DNA from: JAGQPD01 sp020426865
GTDB lineage: Bacteria; Planctomycetota; Planctomycetia; Pirellulales; Pirellulaceae
NCBI GenBank assembly: GCA_041399065.1
Contig: JAWKTN010000007.1
Location: 434,001-498,000, forward strand
DNA length: 64,000 nt
Direction of reading: 5' to 3'
Shown one piece after another: positions 35,201-43,500 of the stretch; position 1 is the stretch's first letter; each line of letters opens with the position of its first letter. Below the pieces are notes generated by a model. That model saw nothing but the letters and a program-made list of their open reading frames with translations. It was not told where the DNA came from and did not search any database. The position numbers and the translations under genes were made by a program.

Positions 35201-35326
35201 CTGACGTATGGCCGGTCGCCGGAAGATGCGGAAGTCGACGCCGTCGAGCTATTCTTGAAATCGGAAGACCTGCCGTCGCTGGTGCGAGTGCTGATTAACG
35301 CCACGGAGTTTGTATGGATCCCGTAA
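32282..35326 (+). CDS. Planctomycete cytochrome/DUF1549/DUF1553 protein with a LamG-like insert
   Basis: 1014 residues. N-terminal signal sequence, then the planctomycete cytochrome-type domain with a heme motif CLECHSG near residues 46-52 (ILATRCLECHSG, LLWNRIAAGDMPPED). Then DUF1549 (IDRFVWNRLNERGLRPN, ASPRYGERWARHWLDVARFG, a second CARCHDHKFDPIP), a concanavalin/LamG-like insert about 430-640, and DUF1553 (NPLTSRVIVNRVWHHHFG, LKELHRTIVLSATYRQSS, PLQALALLND). Such proteins are paired with DUF1501 proteins; their biochemical role is unproven, often tied to polysaccharide degradation. Its end overlaps the next gene by 13 bases. Confidence 0.93.
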   Translation: MVCPLQYRRTLSLVGSMLLAIVFVPQSIQGENLATDIAGILATRCLECHSGAAPEGALDLSSYDAALRGGESGPAVAPGDADASLLWNRIAAGDMPPEDSAPLTDQQRLQLREWLQSGATYPAAGIDRYQYSTESRAGYDWWSLNPIVAPAVPIDNADEWSRNAIDRFVWNRLNERGLRPNDAADPLSLVRRLYFDLTGLPPTPEQVAEFVSTPSDEAYEKLVDQLLASPRYGERWARHWLDVARFGESDGFERNNVRDNQWRYRDWVIRALNSDMPYDQFVRLQIAGDLIQGDSRGIAAVGFLTAGVHNTVVGGSEFMKKTARQDELEEIAGTVGQTFVGLTVNCARCHDHKFDPIPQREYYQFTAALAGVYHGERDFQEPELANELQQLQEQRQRLTQQIHEIEEPARARALAMRSQDASALKRVPRDSLDAPTADLTWTFDIDCDDQTHQLAGTLIGNARIEGGALIIDDDTSFAETSPLMFDVGPKTLEAVVMLSDLDQRGGGAISIQNQNGDVFDAIVYGEREPRRWMAGSNGFARSQNSDGDDEAEAIERPVHLAIVYDEDGTIRRYRDGQPYGADYGAALQRFSGGDTVFRFGLRHLPAGGNKHLSGRILLARFYNRALSAEEVLQTTRTCPSFVDEQQLAGQLDAAQVTRRAELTRQRTEVTRRWNEVKAKLSGKIYTVTARVNPGETKLLRRGNAMDELAVVRPGAIAAIRNLNADFQLPADAPDAQRRVALAQWLTDPQNPLTSRVIVNRVWHHHFGVGIVETPNDFGFNGGRPSHPQLLDWLATEFIQHNWSLKELHRTIVLSATYRQSSRRNAEAMRQDAQNRLLWRHSPVRLDAESLRDAMLAISGQLDLRPYGPGFRDVKVEYLDGTTYYTPIDELRPEFCRRTIYRFSPRGGRSALLDTFDCPDPATTAPKRSTTTTPLQALALLNDKFVWDVSQHTATRIRRDVGDDQYRQIVRAFALTYGRSPEDAEVDAVELFLKSEDLPSLVRVLINATEFVWIP

Positions 35327-36780
35327 GTCAACCTTCGTTATCTTGGAATGACTGTCCGCGAACGCGTCGCGAGTTCTTGAGCTGGAGCGTACGGGGCATC
35401 GGCGCTACAGCGTTATGGGCTTTGTTGGCCGATGAAGGACGTGGTGAAGGACGCGGTGCCTCGGAGAGTGTGCAGCGTTCGCACCATCCGCCACTTGCGC
35501 GCCGAGCCATCCATATTTGCCTGGTGGGCGGTTTGAGTCATTTGGATTCGTTCGACTATAAGCCCGAACTGGATCGAATGCACGGCAAGTCGTTGCAGAC
35601 GGATGAGCAGCCAGACATCTTCTTTGGGCAAGTGGGGCAGTTGCGACGAAGTGATTTTCGTTTTCAACAGCGAGGCAAGAGCGGACTTTGGGTCTCCGAT
35701 CTGTTTCCACACCTGGCCGAGTTGGCTGACGAATTGTGTGTCGTCCGATCGATGATGTCGGATTCCGCCAATCATACCCCTGCATTGTTTTTGGCCAATA
35801 GTGGCTTTCAATTCAATGGCTTTCCCTCGATGGGCGCGTGGCTCAGCTACGGCCTGGGAAGTGAAACCGAAGAACTGCCAGCGTACGTTGTGCTGCCCGA
35901 TGGACGAGGGGACCCCAACGGCGGGACGAACAGCTGGACTAACGGGTTTCTTCCCACAGCGACGCAGGGAGTCAAGTTCGTGGGGGGCGCGCAACCGGTC
36001 CGCGATCTCTTTCCCGTTGAATCGATCGCCGAGGATACCGATGCCCGCGCACATCAATTGCTCAGGACACTGGACCAGCGATATCGTGACCATACGGGTT
36101 GGGATGAACTTCTGGCGGCGCGTATGCGAAGTTATGAATTGGCCGCCAGGATGCAGCTTTCCGTACCAGAAATCGCCGACCTTTCGACAGAAACATCTGC
36201 GACGCTGGCGATGTACGGTGTTACGGATCCCGCTACCGAAGACGCCGGGACCCGCTGTCTGTTGGGACGCAGGTTGTTGGAACGGGGCGTGCGGTTCGTG
36301 CAGATTTTCTCCGGCGGCCCGATCGCCGGTAGTCCGCGTCGCAGCTGGGATGCCCATGAAGATGTAAAAGACAATCACGGGGCCGAGGCACTTCGGATCG
36401 ACAAACCCATCGCTGCTTTGCTGGCTGATTTGCGGCAGCGGGGGATGTTGGACGACACGCTGGTGTTGTTTACCACGGAATTTGGTCGGACTCCTTTTTC
36501 GCAGTCTGCCGCCAGTGAAGCCGGACCGGGGCGCGATCACAATCGATACGGGTTCTCCTGTTGGATGGCCGGCGGAGGTGTGCGACGCGGGTTCCCCTAC
36601 GGAGCCACCGACGAAATCGGTTGGAAGGCTGTCGAAAATCCGGTTCCATGGCACGACCTGCATGCCACGGTGTTGTGGCTTCTCGGGTTGGATCACGAAC
36701 GGCTGACCTTCTACCACAACGGTATCCGACGGCGATTGACCAACGTCCACGGGACGGTGCTCAGTGACCTGATTGCGTAG
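35314..36780 (+). CDS. DUF1501 protein (exported, sulfatase-fold-like)
   Basis: 488 residues starting inside the end of the preceding gene, implying translational coupling. The N-terminus TRREFLSWSVRGIGATAL is a Tat-type signal. Conserved parts: HICLVGGLSHLDSFDYKPEL, MSDSANHTPALFLANSGF, PSMGAWLSYGLGSE, GVRFVQIFSGGP, WDAHEDVKDNH, LVLFTTEFGRTPFSQ, GRDHNRYGFSCWMAGGGVRRG, HDLHATVLWLLGLDHERL. The DUF1501 family adopts an alkaline-phosphatase/sulfatase-like fold. The 3' end overlaps the convergent GMC gene by 20 bases. Confidence 0.94.
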   Translation: MDPVSQPSLSWNDCPRTRREFLSWSVRGIGATALWALLADEGRGEGRGASESVQRSHHPPLARRAIHICLVGGLSHLDSFDYKPELDRMHGKSLQTDEQPDIFFGQVGQLRRSDFRFQQRGKSGLWVSDLFPHLAELADELCVVRSMMSDSANHTPALFLANSGFQFNGFPSMGAWLSYGLGSETEELPAYVVLPDGRGDPNGGTNSWTNGFLPTATQGVKFVGGAQPVRDLFPVESIAEDTDARAHQLLRTLDQRYRDHTGWDELLAARMRSYELAARMQLSVPEIADLSTETSATLAMYGVTDPATEDAGTRCLLGRRLLERGVRFVQIFSGGPIAGSPRRSWDAHEDVKDNHGAEALRIDKPIAALLADLRQRGMLDDTLVLFTTEFGRTPFSQSAASEAGPGRDHNRYGFSCWMAGGGVRRGFPYGATDEIGWKAVENPVPWHDLHATVLWLLGLDHERLTFYHNGIRRRLTNVHGTVLSDLIA

Positions 36781-38425
36781 ACGATGCCTCGGGCACATGG
36801 CTCATGATCCATTCGCTTAGCGCCAGAATCGTCAGGCTCGGATTGACACCCAGGTTGACTGGAATGATTGAACCATCAGCAATATAGAAATTCTCGTATC
36901 CGAAGACTCGCCCGAATTTGTCGATCACTCCATCAGTAGAATCTTCGCCCATCGGACAACCACCGAGGATATGTGCGGTCGTGCTGAGGTTGAAGACGAC
37001 CTCAGGGATGCTGGCCGACGCATCGCCCTGCATCTTGTCCGCCAATCGCTCCGCCACTTCGTTGGCGATGGGAATATACTTGGGTACCTTCTCTGTTGAT
37101 TCCCATTGCGATTGAAGTCGCCAACGGAACGGCCAATACCAACGTCGGTTCAACGTGAGGCTCATGTAGTTGGGCAGCGATTGCATGACGAGTAGGATTC
37201 CGCTCCGCCTTGCCCAGCCGAAGGGATTGGACAGACGGAGCAGTGCCAGCGGACGGCGCGCGGCGGTGCCGATAAACCGCATCCAGCGGGGCCAGGGAGG
37301 GCCGCCCGCGACCAGTACTGTACCGAGAAGGGAAAGCAAATCCTGTCCGGCGCCATAGCGGCACATTTCGACTTGAGTATTCGCGTCGGGGCGGAATGCG
37401 GAAGCAATGGCGATGCCACGTGAATAATCGACATCGCGTTTGCGTCGGGTGCTGCCGACCAACGCCTCGCTGTTGGTGCGAACGAACTTGCCCAATTGAT
37501 CCGAGATGCGCGGTAACCGTCCCTGACGCTTGCAGTCAAGCAGCAATGGGACCGTCCCCATGACACCTGCCGACAAGACGACACCGCGGGTCTTGACGGT
37601 GAACCGTCTTTTGAAAAAGAGATCGGTAATCTTCGTGATCTCCAGTTCGTATCCGGCACTTGGGATTGTGCCGTTTTCAATTTCACGAATTCCGCGGACT
37701 TCGGCTTCGGGGATGACGTCGACACCGATTTGTTCGGCGAAATAGAGATAGTTTTTGTCGAGCGTATTCTTAGCGTTGTGGCGGCAACCGACCATGCAGC
37801 CACCGCAAAACGTGCAACCGGCGCGATCGGGCCCTTGGCCTTGAAAGTAGGGGTCGGTCACGGTCTTGCCAGGTTCGCCAAAGAATACCGCAACGTCGGT
37901 GGCATGGTAGGTGTGTTCGCGGTGCATGTCGCGGGCGATATCGAGCAGCATGTGATCGGTTTCGGATGGGCAATTGGCCGTCGTGACGCCGAGCATGCGT
38001 TTGGCGGTTTCATAGTGTGGAGCGAGGTCGTCCTTCCAGTTGCCGAGCGACCGCCAATGCGAGTCTTCAAACACATCATCCGGCGGTACGAGCAGCGTGT
38101 TTGCGTAGACGAGGCTGCCACCCCCCACGCCACAGCCGTGCAAGACCATCACATCCCGCAGAAACGTGATGGCTTGGAACCCGAAGCAGCGGAGCAGGGG
38201 CGCCCACAGGTACTTCCGAATGTTCCAGTTTGTTTTGGGAAAATCGTGGCTGTGCCATCGTTTGCCGCGTTCAACGACGGCGACGCGATATCCTTTCTCC
38301 GCCAATCGCAGTGCTGCCACACTGCCACCGAATCCCGACCCTACCACGACGTAGTCATAGTCCAATGGGCGAGTAGAATTGATGGTCGTTTTCCGGTTGG
38401 TACGATGGGTCGTCGGTGATTTCAT
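36761..38425 (-). CDS. GMC-type FAD oxidoreductase (cholesterol oxidase-like)
   Basis: 554 residues from ATG 38425; the frame is open 39 codons further, but the ATG just before the FAD motif fits better. FAD site VVVGSGFGGSVAALRLAEKG near 27-46, GCGVGGGSLVYANTL, a four-cysteine cluster CTFCGGCMVGC near residue 205, HILGGCPMGEDSTDGVID and C-terminal NPSLTILALSEWI. The cysteine cluster is a feature of bacterial GMC enzymes annotated as cholesterol oxidases; the true substrate is unknown. Confidence 0.9.
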   Translation of the reverse strand: MKSPTTHRTNRKTTINSTRPLDYDYVVVGSGFGGSVAALRLAEKGYRVAVVERGKRWHSHDFPKTNWNIRKYLWAPLLRCFGFQAITFLRDVMVLHGCGVGGGSLVYANTLLVPPDDVFEDSHWRSLGNWKDDLAPHYETAKRMLGVTTANCPSETDHMLLDIARDMHREHTYHATDVAVFFGEPGKTVTDPYFQGQGPDRAGCTFCGGCMVGCRHNAKNTLDKNYLYFAEQIGVDVIPEAEVRGIREIENGTIPSAGYELEITKITDLFFKRRFTVKTRGVVLSAGVMGTVPLLLDCKRQGRLPRISDQLGKFVRTNSEALVGSTRRKRDVDYSRGIAIASAFRPDANTQVEMCRYGAGQDLLSLLGTVLVAGGPPWPRWMRFIGTAARRPLALLRLSNPFGWARRSGILLVMQSLPNYMSLTLNRRWYWPFRWRLQSQWESTEKVPKYIPIANEVAERLADKMQGDASASIPEVVFNLSTTAHILGGCPMGEDSTDGVIDKFGRVFGYENFYIADGSIIPVNLGVNPSLTILALSEWIMSHVPEASSTQSGH

Positions 38426-38484
38426 TAGGATCCAGTTCGACAGCATGCGAAGTATGACAATGGCAGCCAGTGTCGACCGATACC
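38426..38484. promoter_or_regulatory. Leader between the GMC gene and the 43-bp repeat array
   Basis: Short stretch that should carry the start of the GMC transcript. No promoter could be named. Confidence 0.25.
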
Positions 38485-38592
38485 AATACCTCGAACCACA
38501 TAGTATCCGATCCCTGCAAGTAATGGCAATACCTCGAACCACATAGTATTCGGTTCGATTAGGCGCTCCTAATACCTCGAATCATATAGTAT
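38485..38592. repeat. Three direct repeats with exact 43-bp spacing upstream of the GMC gene
   Basis: A 22-base motif beginning AATACCTCGAA and ending ATAGTAT lies at 38485-38506, 38528-38549 and 38571-38592. The ends AATAC and GTATT are inverted relative to each other. The third copy differs at two positions. The 21-base intervals differ. Four helical turns of spacing put the copies on the same DNA face, which fits binding of a regulator, but this is inference. Confidence 0.85.
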
Positions 38593-38788
38593 TGGTCGGC
38601 GTTAGCACGGCCGGACCGATTCAAGCAAGACCATCCGCATGTTTTGGACGAATTTTCGCAACCGACTGGCCACCGGGGAACGTGTTGCGGGGGCAAAATT
38701 GGTTTCCGGTGACTCGTGTGTTGCAGGAGTAACATGCGAATCAGCGGGTGGCGCGATAATTGGCTGATCACCAGAAGGATTGACGGGG

Positions 38789-38859
38789 GCCAAGTGCAAC
38801 ATCGGAGCGTTACAGCTGGACCGAGGGCGCTTCGGGCGCCACCCGTGCGTTACAAAGAT
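38789..38859 (+). repeat. Interspersed cassette-associated repeat, copy D (partial)
   Basis: It carries only the last module of the family (GGAGCGTTACAGCTGGACCG, GGCGCTTCGGGCGCC, CCGTGCGTTACAAAGATC) and again abuts an attC-like site. Confidence 0.75.
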
Positions 38860-38949
38860 CCAGAACGATGAAATTCACGCGAGTTGCGGATCGTGCGTTT
38901 TCTGAAATCAAAGTCAACTCCCGCCACCCGGTGATGGCGGTCGTTACTC
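38860..38949 (+). other. attC-like site D, apparently a hybrid of two site types
   Basis: The left half (CCAGAACGATGAAATTCACG, GAGTTGCGGATC) is like sites A and B. The right half (CCCGCCACCCGGTGATGGCG, GTCGTTACTC) is of the type seen at 3447-3507. The halves pair only partly. R'' CCAGAAC (38860-38866), R' GTTACTC (38943-38949). R' is the exact complement of GAGTAAC at 39856-39862 after the toxin-antitoxin-like genes. Confidence 0.75.
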
Positions 38950-38985
38950 GGCTTCAATTTCGCCGGTTTTGACCGGCTTCCCTCC

Positions 38986-39016
38986 TGTTGACACTTGTCA
39001 ACACCCGATATATACT
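38986..39016 (+). promoter_or_regulatory. Sigma-70-type promoter overlapped by a perfect palindromic operator
   Basis: TTGACA at 38988-38993, 17-base spacer, TATACT at 39011-39016. The perfect 18-bp palindrome TGTTGACACTTGTCAACA (38986-39003) covers the -35 box. The ATG of the next gene is at 39024, eight bases after the -10 box, so the transcript would start at or next to the start codon (leaderless); no ribosome binding site is present. This layout suggests autoregulation by a DNA-binding protein, possibly the second gene product. Confidence 0.75.
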
Positions 39017-39023
39017 TTATCGA

Positions 39024-39311
39024 ATGTCTCGACCACGGCATCCGAACAAACATATTGAAAATGCTGTCTCCTACGCCGAGTCGCTTGGTTGGCGAGTCGA
39101 GATTTCAGGAGGGCACGCGTGGGGACGTCTTTTCTGCCCACAAAGTAGCCGAGAGGGATGCATCGTCAGCGTATGGTCAACACCAAGGAAGCCGGAAAAC
39201 CATGCTCGTCAGATTTGGCGAGAAGTTGATTTGTGTCCCCATAGTGGCGAGACGATTGACGGTGAGGTTGGCGACGAACCGGAGCAAGACGATGACAATG
39301 CCGAAGTGTGA
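39024..39311 (+). CDS. Cassette gene: small HicA-like/toxin-like protein
   Basis: 95 residues from ATG 39024. MSRPRHPNKHIENAVSYAES, then LGWRVEISGGHAWGRLFCP, then a basic segment PRKPENHARQIW and an acidic tail EVGDEPEQDDDNAEV. The pattern of a helix, a GW-x-V/I strand, a GGHAWG turn and a short strand recalls HicA-type mRNA interferases with the dsRBD-like fold and catalytic His, but the match is by eye only. Its end overlaps the next gene by 20 bases, typical of toxin-antitoxin pairs. Confidence 0.7.
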   Translation: MSRPRHPNKHIENAVSYAESLGWRVEISGGHAWGRLFCPQSSREGCIVSVWSTPRKPENHARQIWREVDLCPHSGETIDGEVGDEPEQDDDNAEV

Positions 39312-39861
39312 AACAGAATTCGATTTTACCTTGTTGCTTGACGGGATCGACAGCATTTCCCAAGACGTAGAGGATGCGCTTTACGAGGCGGGCTGCGATG
39401 ACGCCACGATCAGTCTGCGGTTTGGTCGCATTTTTCTGACATTTTCGCGTTCAGCGATCTCTCTCAAAGACGCAATTATCAGCGCGATCAAGGATGTAAA
39501 AAAATCAAAGATTCCGGCTTCGATTTTGCGGGTCGACCAATGCGATCTAGTAACCCAGGCTGAGATCGCACGTCGAATTGAACGAAGTAGGGAGTTAATT
39601 CGGCTATACATCAGCGGCGCACGTGGTCCTGGTGGTTTCCCCGCCCCAGCTTGTAACATCACGGATGGCGCACTTCTTTGGTACTGGTGCGAGGTTGCTT
39701 ATTGGCTCTGGGAAAACAACATAATCAAAGAGGACGAACTGCGTGAAGCGCAGGACTTGGCAGTTATAAACAGCGTACTGGAACTAGAACGCCAACGGCA
39801 GATTGCGCCAAACCTCACGCGAGAAGTCGTCGAAGCTCTCTCGCCACTACGCGCCGAGTAA
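39292..39861 (+). CDS. Cassette gene: helix-turn-helix protein, probable antitoxin/regulator
   Basis: 189 residues from ATG 39292 (or 187 from ATG 39298). The first half (FDFTLLLDGIDSISQDVEDA, LYEAGCDDATISLRFGRIFL) looks like a small alpha-beta partner domain. A helix-turn-helix follows: LVTQAEIARRIERSRELIRL, then YISGARGPGGFPAPACNITD and LLWYWCEVAYWLWEN. It is the likely repressor binding the palindrome at 38986-39003. Its stop codon lies within the R'' box of the cassette's own attC site, so both genes move as one unit. Confidence 0.8.
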   Translation: MTMPKCETEFDFTLLLDGIDSISQDVEDALYEAGCDDATISLRFGRIFLTFSRSAISLKDAIISAIKDVKKSKIPASILRVDQCDLVTQAEIARRIERSRELIRLYISGARGPGGFPAPACNITDGALLWYWCEVAYWLWENNIIKEDELREAQDLAVINSVLELERQRQIAPNLTREVVEALSPLRAE

Positions 39862-39947
39862 CAAAGCGTTGGACGCGGAGCCGCGGATCGCGTTAAATCT
39901 CAAGTCAACGTTGGTTGGCCGCGGCCCGGTCAACGCTGGCGTCCTGC
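39856..39947 (+). other. attC-like site after the toxin-antitoxin-like pair
   Basis: 92 bp. Left arm GAGTAACAAAGCGTTGGACG and CGGAGCCGCGG; right arm CCGCGGCCCGGTCAACGCT. R'' GAGTAAC (39856-39862) is the exact complement of R' at 38943-38949. The R' position holds GTCCTGC (39941-39947), which lacks the usual GTT, so the site may be inactive on that side; its complement GCAGGAC occurs at 39993-39999. Confidence 0.8.
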
Positions 39948-40098
39948 CAAAGTCCCACGGCTGTCGCAGCCGTATCGCGGCAACGCCGCAATGCAGGACG
40001 CGCTATCGTCAAAGGCGCGGGTGGCACTTCGCCGTACACGTACTCAGCGCAGCGGTACTACTACTCGTACTCGATGATCGCGCCGGCAATGGCACGAA
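39948..40098. other. Gene-less spacer with decayed S23-tail sequence
   Basis: It contains a small palindrome CGGCTGTCGCAGCCG (39958-39972) and, read leftward around 40025-40066, a tyrosine/glutamate-coding stretch with stop codons similar to the S23 tail. No intact gene. Confidence 0.45.
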
Positions 40099-40457
40099 TG
40101 TTGAACCCTTGTCGATCGACGACGAGCGCATACGTGTACGAATACCGGGATTCTGAGTATGACTGCGATCCCGGCGCTGGACCGTAACACACTTGCGTCG
40201 GGCCTTCGGCCCTGGGACGGCGAGCGCGAGGTCGTGTTCGTTCTATCGATGCAAAGGCCTTCCAGGCCCTTGGCCCGGAGGGCCGCAACAACCTCTGCCG
40301 GTGGCGCAGCCACCGGTGGCGTGCTCCCCCGCGCCCAGGCCCGGAGGGCCGACACACATGCGGCATAGTGAGTTGGCAATAGCCGCGAGGGGGCCAAGTG
40401 CAACATTGGAGCGTTACAGCGGGACCGAGGGGGCGTTGGGCGCCTCCCGTGCGTCGG
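40099..40457 (+). repeat. Interspersed cassette-associated repeat, copy C
   Basis: Closest relative of copy A: 40099-40212 matches 509-614 (including the EYRDSEYDCDPGAGP tail reading), and 40214-40389 matches 682-857 with a few changes. It ends with the GCGTTACAGCGGGACCGAGG module and, unlike copies A, B and D, is not followed by an attC-like site but by a truncated gene start. Confidence 0.85.
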
Positions 40458-40467
40458 AAGGAGTCAG

Positions 40468-40593
40468 ATGGAACGACTTCATCGAATCTTTGCCAATGGC
40501 AATGTGACACGGCTGACGGCCGCATCAACTTTCCCCGAAGCCTCCACCGCCCGGCGTCTCGATTCGCAAGATATCGCCCGGCAAAACGCGTAG
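40468..40593 (+). pseudogene. Truncated start of a gene related to the double-CXXC cassette gene
   Basis: ATG with a good ribosome binding site (GGAAGGAG, seven bases upstream). The first twelve codons MERLHRIFANGN match MQRFHRIFANGN at 1273, with differences mostly at third codon positions, which points to a once-selected coding start. After codon 13 the sequence is unrelated and runs into the 3' end of the oxoprolinase gene on the other strand. It marks a deletion or recombination edge of the second island. Confidence 0.5.
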
Positions 40594-43500
40594 GTGACAG
40601 AGTGCCGGCAATACTTCTGAGCGACCGTCAGCGTGTTCCCAGACGTTCTCACCGCATTTACCAGGCTGGCCGCCGTCCAGGCCAAAGGGGGCGAAGGGGC
40701 CGCGACGTTGGGTCAGCAGCGATACATCCAAGGTGCGGAGGAACTCGATCCTCCGCACTACGCCGTCACCTCCGCAGTATTTGCCCATTCCACCGGATCC
40801 GCGGCGGATACGGAAATCGCGAACACGAGCCGGATAGCGAGATTCCAGCACTTCAGGATCCGTTAGACGAGTATTTGTCATGTGAGTGTGCACCGCGCTG
40901 GCGCCATGGCCAGTAGCGGTTGCTCCCGCACCGCCACAAATCGTTTCGTAGTAACCGAACGTGGGATCGCCAAACAGTAGGTTATTCATCGTTCCCTGGC
41001 TGGCGGCCGCCAGCCCCAACGCCCCCAAAATCACATCCACGATGCGCTGCGATGTTTCCACATTCCCACCAACCGTCGCCGGGCACTGACGCGGATCGTC
41101 GCTGCGAGGTGGATGCAGGATGCCCGTGGGTATGATCAGCTCCACCGGCAAGAGCACTCCGTCGTTCAAGGGAATCGGTTCGTCGATCAAACAGCGCACG
41201 CAGTACATGACCGCCGCACGTACGATGGCAGGATTGGCGTTGAAATTGCCTGCGTGAACCGCTCCCGAGCCGCCAAAATCGAACGTAGCTTGTTCGCCTG
41301 AAATTGTAATCGTCACACCAATGGGCGTACCATCGTCGAGATGATCGCAGCGTTGATATACGCCATCGGGGATACTGGCAAATAACTGCCGCGTCTTGAA
41401 TTCCGCAGCTTGCTGGATGTGGTTCATGTATGCCAATACCGTGTTGCGACCATAACGGTTGATCAACTGCAATAACCCGCTGGCTCCTTGGCGATTGGCG
41501 GCGATTTGTGCTTGGATGTCGGCGATGTTCGTATCCGGACTGCGCGACGGATAAGGCGATCCCGTGAGTTGTTCTCGCAAGGCATCGAATCGCGGTTCAC
41601 CTGCGGCAATCAGCGGTTCGTGATGCAAGAGGACACCTTCTTCGGCCAATGATTTCGAAAACGGAGGCATGGATCCCGGAACGATGCCACCGATCTCGGC
41701 ATGGTGTGCACGGCTGGCCGTGAAGAACAGTAGCGAGTCGTCATCGCCAAAGACCGGAGTAATGACGGTAACGTCCGGCAGATGCGATCCGCCGGCGTAC
41801 GGGTCATTGGTGACGAAGACGTCACCACGATGTAAGGGAGACCGTTCGGCAATCAGCGATTGGATCGTCTGTCCCATTGCGCCCAAGTGGACGGGAATGT
41901 GCGGGGCATTGACGACCAATTCACCTCGAGCCGTAAAAACGGCACAACTGAAATCGAGACGTTCCTTCACGTTCACGCTTTGAGCGGTCGCGCGCAGCGC
42001 GATGCCCATCTGTTGAGCGATCTCGCCGAACGAGTTGCTAAAGATCTCCAGCATGATCGGGTCCACGGCTGTTAGCGTTGTTGCTGGCGGCGAAGCTTTC
42101 ACGCCCAGCTGTTCCAGCAGCAACTGGCCGTCGCTGAGAACCAGGCCTTGCCAACCGCTATCGATCACCGTTGTCGAGGCGGATTCGCAAATGATGGCGG
42201 GACCAGCAAGCACGTTGCCTGCGACCAGATCGCCTCGTGCGAAGAAGGGAACGGATCGTGCGTTCCCTTCGATGATCATCTCAACCATTTCCGCAACCGT
42301 GGGATCCGACACGGGGAGACGTCGTGATTGTGGCAGTAGTTGCTGTTGCGAATCCATTGCTTCCACGCGAATGGCCACGACCTCAATGCGCCGGTGCCGA
42401 TCGAGATAGCCAAATCGCTGCTCGTGTTCGTGCTCAAACAAATTGACGATGTCGATGTCGCCATCGATATGTACGTCGTGTGTGTCCCTGGACGTGTCGA
42501 TACCTTGGTGGTTGCGGGGCAAGCGAATGTGCAAGGTGGCTTCGGTCCCCATGTAACGCAGTTCCATCGATCGCGCGCATGAAATGTGTTCGCGGGGTAT
42601 GCCCTGTCGCGTTAGCTCTTCAGCGGCCGATTGCTCCAGTTGTTCAAAGCGTTGTTGGAGTTCGTGGCGGACTTCGTTATAGCATTGATAGATGCCTTGC
42701 ACTTCGTGGCGATGGATCGTTGCGTGGCCAATTCCCCAGGCACTGAGAAGCCCTGCGTGCGGGTGGCACAGGATCTGCCGGATCCCCAGTTGCTCAGCGA
42801 CGGCGCAGGCGTGTTGGCCAGCGGCGCCGCCGAAAGGGACCAGGCAATCGTTTCGCGGATCGTAGCCTTTGGCGACGGAGATCGAGCGAATTGCCCGAAC
42901 GATATTGGCGTTGGCGATATCACGAAAGCCTGTTGCAACTTGTTGCCACGACAATCGTTGTCCGGTGGCTTGATGGATTTGCAGCACAGCTTGCTGCAAT
43001 CGGTGGTGGACGGCTGGCAGATCGAGTGGAAACGGAAAGTGATCTTCGAGGACTCGGCCGAGTGCCAGGTTGACGTCGGTTACGGACAGTGGGCCGCCGC
43101 GACCGTAGCAGGCCGGGCCTGGATCGGCCCCAGAGCTTTCCGGGCCGACCGTCAATTTAACTCCGTCGAATCGGCAGATCGAACCGCCGCCGGCCGCCAC
43201 GGTTTCGATGGCCAACATCGGCGACATCACGCGAACGCCCCCTTTTTCCGTTTCGAATTCCAGATCGAAATCTCCATCGAAGCGAGAAACGTCCGTACTG
43301 GTGCCTCCCATGTCGAAACCGATGGCGGTGGCGAACCCTGCTGCCGACGCCACTTTGGAGAACCCGACGACACCTCCAGCTGGGCCTGACAAGATACTCT
43401 CACAACCGCGAAAGTGGGACGCTTCGACCAGCCCGCCCGCGGACGTCATCAAACGCAATGTGCGTTGCCCGTCCCCTGCACGCGGTCGCAGCTCTTCGCG

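Noticed and set aside
38485..38592. CRISPR array
   Set aside because: Only three 22-base repeats with 21-base intervals, no cas genes, repeats too short; more like binding sites.
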